Assembly: GCF_900964775.1 (NCBI RefSeq)
Contig: NC_041815.1
Span: 20,051,779 to 20,115,778, forward strand
DNA length: 64,000 nt
DNA from: Scleropages formosus
Lineage: Eukaryota > Chordata > Actinopteri > Osteoglossiformes > Osteoglossidae
Direction of reading: 5' to 3'
Shown here: piece after piece, positions 23,901 through 36,090 of the stretch
Layout of the letters: every line of letters begins with the position of its first letter
How positions within the stretch are numbered: the stretch's first letter is position 1
Made by a program: the position numbers and the translations under genes
The notes under the pieces: generated by a model
Told to the model about the DNA's origin: nothing
Seen by the model: the letters and a program-made list of their open reading frames with translations, nothing else
Database searches by the model: none

Positions 23901-25045
23901 TTATTATTTCAACAGACAACATCGAGATCAGTAGCAATCTGAAAATGCTGTTCGCTTGTCTCGTTTGCTTGCTCTGGTCATGCTTTACAGAGTTCGAATT
24001 TGTTTTTGATTCCCTTACCAATGACATAAATTACTGTTATAAGCATAGCATTTAATATATTTTAGACATGCAACTGTTGGAATAGCAACCAGTATTTGTG
24101 TTACTGTCACAAAAATATTACAGAACAAACATTTGATGGCTTGTACCAATTAAACTAATACAAATACAGTAGTTGTAAATGTGTAAGGCTAACTAGCAAA
24201 CTAACCTCGATGCATTCACTGCAGAGGAAGAACCTGAGGATCCTATGATGGAGGTGATTGGTCTGCAGAGGGCTGATGGGTCCTGGGATCTCCAAAAATC
24301 TCTAGCTTCAATCTTAGGGAAACGGGAAGAAGATATGGCCAAAGCCTCACCTGGAAAGGTAATGGGTGCTAAGAAGGTTCACATGCAGATTCTATTTGCG
24401 GTAAAATTTCTTCTATTACTCAGTGAAGTAAGTCTCAAAGGAGATGCAGTATGTTAGGTGAATGTTTACTGAAGTTACTAAGAACTTTTACTGTTTTTTT
24501 CTCCCCAGTCTGAGTTTTCTTCAGTCTGGGCCACAGTTTTGGCAGTTCTATGGCTACATGGACATAAGGCTGAATTCAGGGATGAGTGGCAGTTTGTGGC
24601 TACGAAAGCAATGACCTGGGTCAGAGCTCAATCAGGTAGAGGAGACCTCTTTCATTCTTTCGCTCACGTCCGTATTTCTCTGCAGCAGGTAGTGTAGTGG
24701 TTAGAGCTGCCCTTCAATTGAAGGATTTAATTCCAACTTCCTACCATAACAGCCTTGAGCAAGGTACCCCAAAATGCTCTAGTTAAGATAAGATACTGTT
24801 TAAATATAATATATATCACCCACAGCCTAATGGAAAATAAAAACACTGTTAATCACTTTTTTCAAACATATGGTTAGTCACACTTACTGTGATGCTGTAT
24901 TTGGGGTGATTTTCTCTTTGTTCAGTTTTCCTATTCACTTCTGGATTTGACTCTTTCAGGATTTGATTTGACAAAGTTTGTGGCAGCTGGGAATGCTTTC
25001 CTGGGTCTTCAGCTGAACCTGTGGAACCTTGATCTGCAAGAGTGA
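10295..25045 (+). CDS. vwa5a: vwa5a-like copy B, complete
   Basis: Noncoding exon 1 is about 10295-10431. The ATG is at 11870 in exon 2 (11865-11912). Coding exons: 12418-12620, 12721-12943, 13441-13607, 13851-13965, 14240-14415, 14780-14868, 14975-15119, 16964-17043, 17176-17290, 18072-18230, 18467-18570, 18671-18900, small exons 20317-20349, 20847-20885, 21661-21696 and 21872-21907, then 24225-24358, 24509-24635 and 24960-25045 (TGA). The sum is 2340 nt, an open frame of 779 residues; human VWA5A is about 786 by memory. VIT domain roughly residues 10-130. vWA domain from about 280, with metal-site residues D286-x-S-x-S and D393 of FTDG. The usual DRSGS reads DRSRS here, and FTDGE reads FTDGL; the metal ligands remain. 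I identify it by similarity to human VWA5A recalled from memory. A further small exon near 20512-20532 is possible. Confidence 0.9.
11930..12130 (-). mobile_element. SINE family 2 in intron 2 of copy B (shared with C)
   Basis: Reverse tRNA-type SINE: tail near tcagctgacactt, middle catttatacagctgggtaattt, head ctcaagggtactatagctggaggtgggatttaaacc. The same insertion is present in copy C (29238-29435) at the same intron position. The corresponding intron of copy D (41609-41903) has no such sequence. Confidence 0.8.
14470..14695 (+). mobile_element. SINE family 2, forward, in intron 7 of copy B
   Basis: tRNA-like head (ggttagagcgactgcc, then ggtcgcaggtttgaac), middle agtacccttgagcaaggtac, and tail ggagaaaagtgtcagctaaa. 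It is absent from intron 7 of copy D and not seen in that intron of copy C. Confidence 0.85.
15684..16028 (+). mobile_element. SINE family 3, forward, in intron 9 of copy B
   Basis: Head ggtggcatggtggcacagcg, B-box-like gggctcgatccct, then tgcgtggagtttgcatgttc and a tail with tggagaaaagcatctgctaa. Copy D carries the flanking sequence without the SINE (around 38750-38790), which is an empty site. The insertion therefore came after the B and D sequences separated here, or was lost cleanly, which is unlikely. Confidence 0.85.
16370..16490 (-). mobile_element. SINE family 1 fragment in intron 9 of copy B
   Basis: Reverse fragment from gagtcgcagtgagccagagcc to gcaggactcaaac. It lacks both the CA tail and the head. 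Its right edge adjoins sequence that matches copy A from about 1117 onward. Confidence 0.75.
17056..17126 (+). repeat. (TG)n filling intron 10 of copy B
   Basis: About 34 TG units make up most of the 132-bp intron between exons 10 and 11. The same intron in copy A (1441-1544) holds shorter, interrupted TG/GC repeats and in copy C (36018-36117) a (TG) tract of about 20 units, so the tract is ancestral to these copies. Confidence 0.9.
17510..17830. mobile_element. Two worn family-2 SINE fragments in intron 11 of copy B
   Basis: A reverse piece at about 17510-17610 (ttcatttaggtgatctatttctcc, acccatttatacaacttggt) and a forward head piece at about 17675-17800 (gctggcagcatagcggttaaa, ccttgagcaaagtactcacc). 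Confidence 0.55.
19616..19852 (-). mobile_element. SINE family 1, reverse, in copy B
   Basis: (CA)n tail at left, then aaaccacttgtcctgagcagg, the conserved cggacgccagt-type body and a diverged head ending about 19850. Moderately worn. Confidence 0.85.
20005..20223 (-). mobile_element. SINE family 1, reverse, with target duplication
   Basis: Full-length copy flanked by ttaaaaatata (about 19994) and ttaaaatata (about 20225). It lies in the intron just before the 33-bp exon of copy B. Confidence 0.9.
20890..20930 (+). repeat. Poly(T)/poly(C) tract
   Basis: About 31 T followed by about 9 C directly after the donor of the 39-bp exon. Long homopolymers of this kind are also a common site of sequencing or assembly length error. 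Confidence 0.8.
21068..21258 (-). mobile_element. SINE family 1, reverse, worn
   Basis: CA tail, then gtctgaaatcgcttgtcccgagcagg and the family body. Flanked by agaagcaca-like repeats at about 21062 and 21261. It lies between small exons of copy B. Confidence 0.85.
21328..21530 (+). mobile_element. SINE family 2, forward, in copy B
   Basis: Head gtgctggtagtgtagctgttaa with a B-box-like aaggttgtaatttcaaatcc, middle actgctgagcaacatactta, and tail ggagaaaaggatcagctaaa. Confidence 0.75.
22110..24220. other. Long intron of copy B between the small exons and the C-terminal exons
   Basis: About 2.3 kb without a recognisable exon. It contains a 5'-truncated SINE family 1 piece (23006-23085) flanked by caattaaaat-type repeats and a short family-4-like piece near 22785-22830. 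An AG-flanked open stretch near 23917-23990 could be another exon, but phase and homology do not support it. The unexplained sequence is AT-rich. Confidence 0.5.
23006..23085 (-). mobile_element. SINE family 1, 5'-truncated, with target duplication
   Basis: Only the last ~80 bp of the SINE (CA tail to ggcaacacaggg) is present, bounded by caattaaaat (22996-23005) and caattaaaaat (from 23086). The intact target duplication shows it was truncated at insertion, as target-primed reverse transcription produces. Confidence 0.88.
24682..24785 (+). mobile_element. SINE family 2 fragment in copy B
   Basis: Head gcaggtagtgtagtggttagagc and middle ttgagcaaggtacc, with the tail missing. It lies between the last two introns' exons (24509-24635 and 24960-25045). 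Confidence 0.65.
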
Positions 25046-25079
25046 TCACCTCCTTTTTCCACCAATTTCCATTAACTGC

Positions 25080-25410
25080 TTGTCTTGATCAAGGTTGCGG
25101 GGGTCCAGAGCCTATCCCAGAATCATTAGGCCCAAGGCAGAAGGGGTGTACACCTTGGATGGGACACCAGTTCATCACAGGCTAGCCGCACATTCTCACC
25201 CGTTGCAGGCAATTTACTGTCATCAGTCGACTGTGAACTGCATATCTTTTGACTGTGGGAGGAAACCGGAGCACCCAAAGGAAACTCATGCAGAGGCGGA
25301 GAAAAAATACAAACTCCACACAGACTGAACTAGATTCAAAACCAATGCCCAAACATCTCAGGTGCTTTTAGGTGACGGCACTACTCACTGCAGTGCCGTG
25401 CTGCTCCAGT
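25080..25410 (-). repeat. Interspersed repeat family 4 (SINE-like)
   Basis: The blocks aaggttgcgggggtccagagcc, gatgggacaccagttcatcac, gtgggaggaaaccggagcac and cactgcagtgccgtgctgctcc recur at 59785-60085 (same orientation) and in reverse at 53415-53775. Its gene-like ends resemble tRNA-derived SINE heads, but I cannot place the family. Confidence 0.65.
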
Positions 25411-25688
25411 CTTTACTTCCTCTCATTATTAATCTCCAGCTTCTGAAAAAGAATAACTAACATGTCCATGTATTGAAATACCCATTTATCTATACTATAC
25501 TTTTGATTTCATGGTGCTTTAACTTGATATATTGATTAATACATGTCTAATACCAAGTATTTCATTCACGTATTTCATCACCACAGATACATGTTTTACA
25601 GCACTAATATCTGTAATCAGTGCATAAGTAATCATGTTAAGTGTATACATTATACAGCAACTATTTTAAAATGTTCCCCAAATAAACA

Positions 25689-25902
25689 CACACACACACA
25701 CACATTTTCAGAACCGCTTGTCCCATACAGGGTCACGGGGAACCGGAGCCTACCCGGCAACACAGGGCGTAAGGCCGGAGGGGGAGGGGACACACCCAGG
25801 ACGGGACGCCAGTCCGTCGCAAGGCACCCCAAGCGGGACTCGAACCCCAGACCCACTAGAGAGCAGGACTGCGGTCCAACCCACTGCGCCACCGCACCCC
25901 CC
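25689..25902 (-). mobile_element. SINE family 1 inserted at the poly(A) signal of copy B
   Basis: Full-length reverse copy. Its target duplication ccccaaataaaca (25676-25688 and about 25904-25916) contains AATAAA, so the signal now exists on both sides of the SINE. The corresponding place after copy A reads ctcttgaaataaacattt (about 8491-8508) with no insertion. Confidence 0.9.
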
Positions 25903-26889
25903 TCCCCAAATAAACATTTACATGTATTTCCTTGTTATCACTTGATTATAAAAATCATCTCCACAGGTGAGTCATTAAATTCAAAACCAATTGCCAACGT
26001 GTCTTAGATATTACAAAGTCTTTGATGTGAATTTCTATTGTAACACTATACAAAAAACACAGCAGTAATAAGGAGTGATAGAGCAGTACAGCAGAGTGTT
26101 AGTACAACTTTCACTCTTTTTCCTTAAAAGTTGATAAATAAGGTGCTGTATCCCCTATGTGTAGACAGGCATTCTGTGTTATTTACATTGATTTTTCTGT
26201 CATAAATCAGGCAGTTAACCTGAATCTGTTTTAGGTGACAAGGAGCATTTAGGCCTTTCCCAAACCTCAAGATGCTTCATATTATTTAAAACATAAAATG
26301 AATAGAGTCCCCAGTGCGATGTACACATCACTGAAACACTACAAGCAGAATTTATCACTGTAAAGTATGGAGTACATTTTTTCCCCTCTTTCATCCCTGA
26401 AATAACAACCCAATGTCACCTACTCATAAATCAGGATGACATCATTACAGACAGAACAAAGCTGTAAGATACACTAGTTCACGTCTACTGATGTAGCAGA
26501 TGCCTTTCTCCAAATCAAAGTACAATTATTACTATACTATTGTGCACTAAATACTAGTCCTAATACCCACTGCTCCACCGTACAGTTACTGCGTGTTGCG
26601 ATGTTCGTGTGGGCGGGACCATTTTGTTGTGGGCGGGGCTATTAACATGTAGGCGTGGCTACACGTATAGGCGGATCTATTGGTGCAACGAAAAAAAGAC
26701 ATGTAACGAGGTACGAGTTCCTCCAAATATTTATATTAATACATTTAGCGGACGCGACCAAGACAAAAGCAAAAGCTGGTCTTACACTGATAATCACATA
26801 TTTGCCACTTCCTGAGCTCTGTTCCCTGACCGTGTAAGAAAACCTGCGCTTTCAAGATGTTCGAAAGCAAAGCCAAGGCACGAGGTGGG

Positions 26890-27034
26890 ACCTTTAAATG
26901 CAAATCTGAGCGCTGAACGGACACGTTGAACAGCCAACGTGTGACTCGGTTCGCTTCCGTTGCCGCCCAGACATGTCAGAGCCTGGAGAGGACCGAGTAA
27001 CAAAAGCATAAAACACACCTCCGCTCACTTAGCT
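26890..27034 (+). promoter_or_regulatory. TATA-like promoter of copy C
   Basis: gcataaaaca at about 27006 aligns with tataaaat of copy B. Upstream, ccagacatgtcagagcctgga and gtgtgactcgg are shared with B. Copy C has an octamer-like atgcaaat near 26898 where B reads accaaat. Confidence 0.6.
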
Positions 27035-30000
27035 GGTCTTTCCACCCAGTGCTGAGCCTTTTTGGTGCTGTTTTAACTCTGCACACCCGAGTTCAGGCGT
27101 TAGAAGCGAAACTGCTCCGGCTTGAATATTGACGGCAACGAATTGGAGGAACTACAGAAATTCCCCTAACACACGTATAAGTATTTCAAGTGTTGTACAC
27201 TTCCTATGCTAAATATGCGTGATTACATTCTAATTCTTAGATGTTTAATTTGTTTTTTTATGTTTTTCATCTCTCTATTTTTTATATTCATCTTCATTTT
27301 GACTCACAGGCACAGGAATGCCAGGCACTTCTGCCAATTATGGAAGCGATTATGCGTTCGTAGATTCCAGGAACGACTGGTTAAAATAATATCAGACATA
27401 ATCATGAACTAAGAATAAGTGAAATTGTTCTTTTTATTAAATAATGTGACTAAACGAGTGTGATTGTCCTGCGATGTTGTTCCGGCGATCCCCGCGTCCC
27501 AGCACCCAAGTCAGTGACAAACATACAACATTTGTAAATTATACTGAAATAGTTCAAACATTGCATGTGTTATATTTATTCCACCCTATTTCTCTTCTTT
27601 GTTTCATCATCTAAAGGGTAAATATACCGCTAAATAAGATGAGAACATGATTATCGAAGAGAGCAAGAATTATATAGTTCATGTGGCCTGACGACTTCAG
27701 TTAAGGAAGTCACTGCCTTAATTTAATGGTGCACTGAATAAAAATAAATAATCTGTGCTACTGTTTGTATATTATTCAGTACATATATATATATATAATA
27801 AGCACCATCTGGATTTAACTAAACAAATAGCTAAGAGCCTTCCATTGGATAATTACTGCACTGATTAATGTTTCAGCTGGCAACAAGTTATTTAACTCTA
27901 ACTGATGCAGTGAGTAGCTTCTTATTTCTTAAACAACCATGTCGGAAGACATATCCTGTGGTCGTGTAAAAGCTGTTACTCTGTTTCAGAAGGGTCAAAT
28001 TATTGGCCTGCATCAAGCAAATAAAACAACAAAGGAAATTGCTGAAACTACTAAAATTGAGTTAAGAACTGTCCAAAACATTATTAAAACCTGGAAGGAT
28101 AGTGGTGAACCATCATCTTCGAGGAAGAAATGTGGTTAGAAAAAATCTTGATTGATCGTAATCGGAGATCACTAAAACGTTTGAACTCAAATTGTAAGAA
28201 AACAGTAGAACTCAAGGTTATGTTTCACAGTGAAAATAAGAGCATTTCCACACGCACAGTGCGAAGAGAACTCAAGGGATTGGGACTAAACAGCTGTGTA
28301 GCCTTAAGAAAACCACTTATCAGTGAGGCTAATTGGGGGAAAAAAAGGGTTAAATTTGCTAGGGAGCATAAAGATTGGACTTTGAGGGCAATGGAAAAAA
28401 GTAATGTGGTCTGATGAGACCAGATTTACCCTGTTCCAGAGTGATGGGCGCATCAGGGTAAGATGAGAGGCGGATGAAGTAATGCACCCATCATGCCTAG
28501 TGCCTCCTGTACAAGCCTGTGGGGGCAGTGTTATGATCTGGGGTTGCTTCAGCTGGTCAGGTCTAGGTTCAACAAGGTTATGTGCCCAAAAGATGAGGTC
28601 AGCTGACTGCCTGAATATACTGAATGACCAGCTTTTTCCATAAATGGATTTTTTTTCCTCCCTGATGGCACATGCATATTCCAAGATGACAATGCCAGGA
28701 TCCATCGGGCTCAAATTGTGAAAGAGTGATTCAGGGAGCATGAGACATAATTTTCAAACATGGATTTGCCACCACAGAGTCCTGAAATCAATGTCATTGA
28801 GAATCTTTGGGATGTGCTGGAGAAGACTTTAAGCAGCAGTCCAACTCCCCCATCATCAGTAGATTTTGGCAGGAAAGTAATGCAACTCTGGACTGAAATA
28901 AATGTTGTGACATTGCATAAGCTTATGGAAGCAGTGTCACGGCGAATGCATGCCGTAATCAAAGCAAAAGGCAGTCCAACAAAAAATTAGTGTTTGCCTT
29001 TTTTTTTTTTTTCGCCAGGCAGTGTATTTTATAAAAATAACATATATACTTTAATTTCATGAATTAAAGGTTTAAGGTATCTTTTATATAATGAGTGTAA
29101 TTCTACATTATGGAAAACAAAATTTTAAGGGGCAGTAAGTGTTTCATAATGTGATGTGTCTTTACTCCAGACAGAATGGCAACCACCTGTGGACTGAGAA
29201 CTTTGAAGAATGTGCCAGGTAGGGCTTCCTCAAACACTTAGATTTATGTGTTCAGCTGACACTTGCCTCCAAAGCAATTTCCAATCTTAAAACACCTGCA
29301 TTTATTTCCCCATTTATACAGCTGGGTAATTTTGAAAATGTAGGGCAAAGACTTTGCTCAAGAGTACTATAGCTGGAGGTGGGATTTAAACCTCCAAAGG
29401 CAGCTGCTCTAACCACTGTTACCAGTTGCTTGAAACAGAAGAATGATAATGAATAAGAGTCAAAATACTGTGAATTTGTCACAGTTTCAAACAGGATACC
29501 GGAATGTGATTTCTAAGCAATACATATTGATGTGTATTGATTCAAAGGCTACATAGTGTAGCATAACCTGGAATCACAGAAACATGTGTTGGAAGAAAGA
29601 GGAACACAGTGAGAAGTCGTAGATCTGACAGAGACAATTTTTAGACTTGTAGAAGTTAGCTTATATCATTGCATTAAAACAGGTTTCTCTTTATCATGTT
29701 CCCTTTCTTCCTTCGGTCACTCAGTGCCCCTGAAGTCTGTGTCAGTGGAGGTAGACGTCCAGGGTCACGTGGCATCGGTCAACTCCACCCTTCAGTATGA
29801 GAACCAGGAGTCCAATCCCGTGGAGGCCATCTTCATCTTCCCCATGGACAGCAATGCTGCCGTTCACCGGTTCCTGGCCCGTATCGGGGACGTCGAGATC
29901 GAGGCCCAAGTCAGAGAGAAGGAGAAGGTGATTCCTGAGTGTATGCATTTCATGACAGGCCCTCTAGCTGTAATGAAGGGTATCTTTGTATGTGTATGTG

Positions 30001-33000
30001 ATGTTTCCATCATTTGCTCTCAATCAGGCAAAGGAAGAGTATGACGATGCCATAAGCTCTGGGCAGGAGGCCTTCCTGCTGGAGGAGAGCGACGAGAGCT
30101 CTGACGTGTTTCGACTGAGTGTGGGGAGTCTTCCTCCTGGACAGGTTGCCTCTGTTACCGTGGGATATGTCACTGAACTGGCTGTACAGGCTGACCATGC
30201 CCTGAGGTTCTGTTTGCCTGCTGTGCTCAGTCCTCGCTACACCCCTGCAGGTACACAGGAATGGTTGCCTGTTACCAGCTACATGTTTTGAATGCATACA
30301 GCAAACTAGATACTAGCTAGTATTGTTGTTGACTTGTTTGACTTTTTGGGTGAGCAAATGCAATTCCTTTTATCAAAGACATATTTCATGTGTTACCGGG
30401 TTGGCTCCGGTTCCCCGTGACCCCGTATGGGACAAGCGGTTCTGAAAATGTGTGTGTGTGTGATGTGTATTTCATGTAAGTAGTAAGTATTGATGTGTGC
30501 TGAAAGTAATTTGATCAGGAAAATTCAATTAGCATGGCTGAAATAATTTACTAGTTGTTAGCAAGCATTCTTGATCATCCAGTGCTCTCATTGTGTACAT
30601 ATAGTATATATATTTGTGTTATTATAATTAATTTATTTGATTTGGCAGGACACAGGTTAAAGTGAGAAAGGTGTAAATACATTTGTAAATATGTAGTAAA
30701 GGTGCTGAAGTGTTGACAAGTGTCACGGTTTGGTTGACCACAGAGATGGTAAGAATATTAAGCAATCTGGTGAATATATTCATATTTCATATGCACTTAC
30801 AAGGTGACTAACAAGGGGAATCCTAAATGTCTTTATCGTTATTGTACTCAAAATGTTAAATCTTGACAATTACAATATTAGAATTTCTTTTAACGTTCTG
30901 TTGTAGCTGCATGTTGTAGATACTGTTGTGAAGATTAATCACGTTAACTGTGATTTTTCCCATACAAGTGTGTTAAGTATACCTCAACATGGTTACATTC
31001 TTGGTATCTGAAAACAACCACTGTTGTTGAATTATTATTTTTTTTTTTTTTTTTTGTCTTTTATTAACACTTTTCCAGGCAGCAGCAGCATGACAACAGA
31101 GGCTTCTCCGCAGGCTGGTGATGTGCCATACACCCTGTCGCTCACTATGAACATCTACACCCCCAGCTTTGTCCAGAGTGTGGAGTCTAACTGCCCCCTC
31201 ACCCCACTGGCGTTCCTCTCCCGGGACAAAACTCGGGCCAAAGTAGGCCATCTGTTCATGTTTGTCCCTTTCTTTATACATCCCTTCTTTCTGTCCCAAT
31301 TCATAGTGCTTCATTTCTATACTTTCTTCAGTCCAAAATAAAGTACAAAGTATAAAATAAAATTCCAGGCTGCATTTGTGACCTGATCCTGCCAACTTAG
31401 GAAAATGGTCACATAAATGGAAGACATGGTGAATAAAAGGTTTTTTCATTGTCTTCGGTGGTCAGAATTGACATTGTCTTACCAAGCGTACCTGTACGCT
31501 GTAGGTGAGTCTGGCCCCAGGACACCGATTTGACCGTGATGTGGAACTCCTGCTGTACTACAGTGAGCCTCACCAGCCCATGGCCATATTGGAGGCAGGA
31601 CAGCCAGGTGTTCAGTCCGGTGAGTTTGTGTTTGTATTGCCGGAAGTTAGAAATGATTATGCTTTTGCTGTACTTCTCTTTTTTGGTTGATCATTAGATT
31701 TATAGAAGCGTTTAAAATGTACTGCCAAGTTTAGCTCCTGATGATCTTTTCTGTTTTCTCTAGGTTCATTGATGGGTGATACTGTAGCCATGCTGAGTTT
31801 CTACCCAGTAACTGAGGCTGAAAAATCATCTCACGTTGCTTCCAGTGGAGAGTTTATATTCCTGGTGGATCGCTCTGGAAGTATGGAATGTCCAATGAAC
31901 CAAAACAGCGGGGATAAGAGCCACATCAGCAGCGCCAGGGTATCCTCACTAAAACAAAACCCTAATAAGAGTACAGTCATTCTGTGTTATTCAGTCTCCT
32001 GATATCTGGTTTTCTGTAGATTTAGAGTATCTGCACTATAGAGGGTTCTAAAACCATCAACAGCAGTGGCGGCCAAGAAGAAAAACAGCAACTATAAAGT
32101 TGCAAATCTTTAATTTCTACCTATAATTGTGAGGAAACATGAAATAGTATGAAATCAAAATTCATTGCTTTTATCTGTTTTCCCAATGTTGATTGAAAGA
32201 AAAAACCTCAAGGGTAAAATGATGAGGAAGGCTTTTGGATACAGGCCTATGTTTGCTAGAACGTATGATTTGTGCATGTGATTCAGCAAAACTCTGAAAC
32301 TAAAAATTTTAAAAATTAAATTTTTTAAATATTTCATTTTCTAAGAACAAACTGAAAAAGTAAACCTGCATACAATTTTAATATGTGACAGTAATTTTTA
32401 CTCTTTAGGACTTTGATTGGATGTTTGGTTCGCTTTCCATCCATCCATCCATCCATTCATCTTCCTCCGCTTTTATCCGGGGCCGGGTCGCGGGGGCAGC
32501 AGTCCAAGCAGAGTCCTCCAGACTTCCCTCTCCCCGCACACCTCCTCCAGTTCCTCTGGGGGAACTCCAAGGCGTTCCCAGGCCAGCCGGGAGACATAGT
32601 CTCTCCAACGTGTCCTGGGTCTGCCCCGAGGCCTCCTCCCAGTGGGACAAGCCCGGAACACCTCCCCAGGGAGGCGTCCAGGAGGCATCCGGAACAGATG
32701 CCCAAGCCACCTCAACTGGCTCCTCTCGATGCGGAGGAGCAGCGGCTCTACTCCGAGCTCCTCACCCTATCCCTAAGGGTGCGCCCAGCCACTCTGCGGA
32801 GGAAACTCATTTCTGCAGCTTGTATCCGCGATCTCATTCGTTCGGTCACGATCCAGAGTTCATGACCATAGGTGAGGGTAGGAACGTAGATCGACCGGTA
32901 AATTGAGAGCTTCGCCTTACGACTCAGCTCCCTCTTCACCACAACAGACCGGTACAATGACCGCATTACTGCGGACGCCGCACCGATCCATCTGTCAACC

Positions 33001-36000
33001 TGCCGCTCCATTTTTCCCTCACTCGTGAACAAGACCCCGAGATACTTAAACTCCTCCACTTGAGGGAGCGACTCCCCCCTAACCCGGAGGGGGTAATCCA
33101 CCTTTTTCCGACTGAGAACCATGGCCTCGGATTTGGAGGTGCTGATTCTCATCCCCGCCGCTTCGCACTCGGCTGCAAACCTCCCCAGTGCACGCTGCAA
33201 GTCTTGACTTGATGAAGCCAACAGGACCACATCGTCCGCAAAAAGCAGAGACGAGATCTCGCAGCCACCAAAACAGACACCCTCCGTTCCCTGGCTGCGC
33301 CTAGAAATTCTGTCCATGAAGATAATGAACAGAATCGGTGACAAAGGGCAGCCCTGGCGGAGTCCAACATGCACCGGGAACAGGTCTGACATACTGCCAG
33401 CAATGCGAACCAAGCTCCTGCTCCGGTCATACAGGGAACGAACAGCCCGTAGCAACGAGCCCCGAACCCCATAATCCCGAAGTACCCCCCATAGGATGCC
33501 ACGAGGGACACGGTCGAATGCCTTCTCCAGGTCCACAAAACACATATGGACTGGTTGGGCAAACTCCCACGAACCCTCCAGCATCCTAGTGAGGGTATAG
33601 AGCTGGTCCAGTGTTCCACGGCCAGGGTGAAAACCACATTGCTCCTCCTGAATCCGAGGTTCAACTATTGGTCGGATTCTCCTTTCCAGTACCCCGGCAT
33701 AGACTTTCCCAGGGAGGCTAAGGAGTGTGATCCCCCTGTAGTTGGAACACAATCTCCGGTCCCCCTTCTTAAAAAGAGGGACCACCACCCCAGTCTGCCA
33801 GTCCAGAGGCACCGTTCCCGAGCTCCACGCGATGCTGCAGAGGCGTGTCAGCCAAGACAGCCCCACAACATCCAGAGACTTGAGAAACTCGGGGCGGATC
33901 TCATCCACCCCCGGAGCCTTGCCACCGAGGAGTTTTTTGACCACCTCAGCAACTTCAGCCAGGGTAATGGACGAGTCCCCCTCCAAGTCCCCAGCCTCAG
34001 CTTCCTCTACGGAAGGCGTGTCGGAGGGATTGAGGAGATCCTCAAAGTACTCCTTCCACCGCCCGAGGACATCCTCAGCTGAGGTCAGCAGCGCACCACT
34101 TCCACTGTAAACAGTGTTTGTGGAACACCGCTTCCCCCCTCTGAATCGCCGGACGGTTTGCCAGAATCTCTTTGAGGCCGACCAAAAGTCTTCCTCCATG
34201 GCCTCACCGAACTCCTCCCAAGCCCGAGTTTTTGCCACGGCGACTGCCAGAGCCGCGGTCCATTTGGCCCGTCGGTACCTGTCAGCTGCTTCAGGAGTCC
34301 CATGAGCCAGCCAGGCCCGATAGAACTCCTTCTTCAGCTTGACGGCATCCCTTACTTCCGATGTCCACCACCGTGTTCGGGGATTGCCGCCGCGACAGGC
34401 GCCGGAGACCTTATGGCCGCAGCTCCGAACCGCCGCCCCGACAATGGAGGCGCGGAACATAGTCCATTCAGACTCGATGTCCCCCACCTCCCTCGGGACC
34501 TGGTTGAAGCTCTGTCGGAGGTGGGAGTTGAAGACCTCTCTGACAGGGGCCTCCGCCGAACGTTCCCAACAGACCCTCACTATGCATTTGGGCCTGCCAG
34601 GTCTGTCCAGCTTTTCCCCCCGCCATCGAATCCAACTCACCACCAGGTGGTGATCAGTTGACAGCTCAGCCCCTCTCTTCACCCGAGTGTCCAAGATATA
34701 TGGCCGAAGGTCAGAAGAAACGACTACAAAGTCGATCATCGACCTCCGACCTAGGGTGTCCTGGTGCCAAGTGCACTGATGGACACCCTTATGCATGAAC
34801 ATGGTGTTCGTTATGGATAAACCGCGACTAGCACAGAAATCCAATAACAACTCACCACTCGGGTTCAGATCAGGGAGGCCGTTCCTCCCAATCACGCCCC
34901 TCCAGGTATCACTGTCGCTACCCACGTGGGCGTTAAAGTCCCTCAGTAGAACGACAGAATCCCCAGTGGGAGCGCTTTCCAGCATGCCCTCCAGGGACTC
35001 TGAAAAGGCCGGGTACTCTACACTGCCGCTAGGCGCATAAGCACAAACTTGGTTCGCTTTCCATATGGGCTTAAAGTTTGCTGGAGGCCTCGTACTTGTG
35101 AGATTGTTGAGCCCCTTGTTTGGGTCACTGTTATACAGAATGAGAAGTGGAGGTGGGGTAAGGGTTTGTAGGACATGGCACATGTGTGACGTGGAGGTCA
35201 TTGGGAATTGGAATTTTTTCACAATAAAATAATGGTGTAATTTTCCACTTTTTTTTTTTAATTTTTCAGTTTGCAGGAACTAATTAAGACTGGCTAACAG
35301 GGATAAGTGACACTGATACACAGTGATACACACTGATATCCACTAATATACAGAAACACAGTAGAGTTCATTTACACATAGATAGCAAGTAGAGTCATCC
35401 TCTTACTTTTGTTCTCTTCTCTCACGTCTTCGCTATGTAGGACACTTTACTTCTGTTGTTGAAGAGTCTTCCACTGGGCTGTTACTTCAACATCTGTGGA
35501 TTTGGTTCGGAGTACGAGTCTTTCTTCCCGTGAGTACCCAGTGAAAATATTATACTCTTTGAGAAAGAAAAAAGAACATTACCAGTATTTCTGTGTATTT
35601 GCTGATTAAAAGGTTGTTCTGTGTCTCTGTGGGTCAGTGAGAGTGTGGAATATACTCAGGCCACCATGGAATCTGCTGTAAAGATGGTGAAGTCAATGGA
35701 GGCTGACTTGGGAGGAACAGAAATCCTGCCACCCCTCCAGAACATCTACAGCAAGCCCTGCCTTCCCTCACATCCACGACAGGTATCATTTGTTCCACAT
35801 GTAGCTGCATTCTAGCAAATTAGGAATGTATCACATTATTATGCTTTAATTTTGCTGAAGCAGACTGATAGCTACATAATGTACTTGTAATTTCCTGGAC
35901 AATATGATTGATTGTTACTTCTTTGCCCCCCCCCCAGTTGTTTGTGTTCACAGATGGAGAAGTAGGAAATACGAAAGAAGTAATTAATCTGGTGAAAAGC

Positions 36001-36041
36001 CATGCTCACTCCCACAGGTGAACTGTATGTCTGAATGTGTC

Positions 36042-36090
<49 letters not shown>

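Larger units (their letters stand above)
25046..26900. other. Spacer between copies B and C: 3' UTR of B and repeats
   Basis: A reverse family-4 repeat occupies about 25080-25410. A SINE family 1 copy sits on the probable poly(A) signal (25689-25902). About 26290-26400 resembles the sequence downstream of copy A. From about 26840 the sequence becomes alignable with the copy B promoter region. No gene seen. Confidence 0.6.

Noticed and set aside
23873-24055. Possible extra exon of copy B after an acaacag acceptor
   Set aside because: No donor in a phase that keeps the frame, and no similarity to the other small exons.
32413-34661. Plus-strand Pro- and Ser-rich open frames across 32.4-34.7 kb
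   Set aside because: Antisense shadows of the LINE reverse transcriptase frame.
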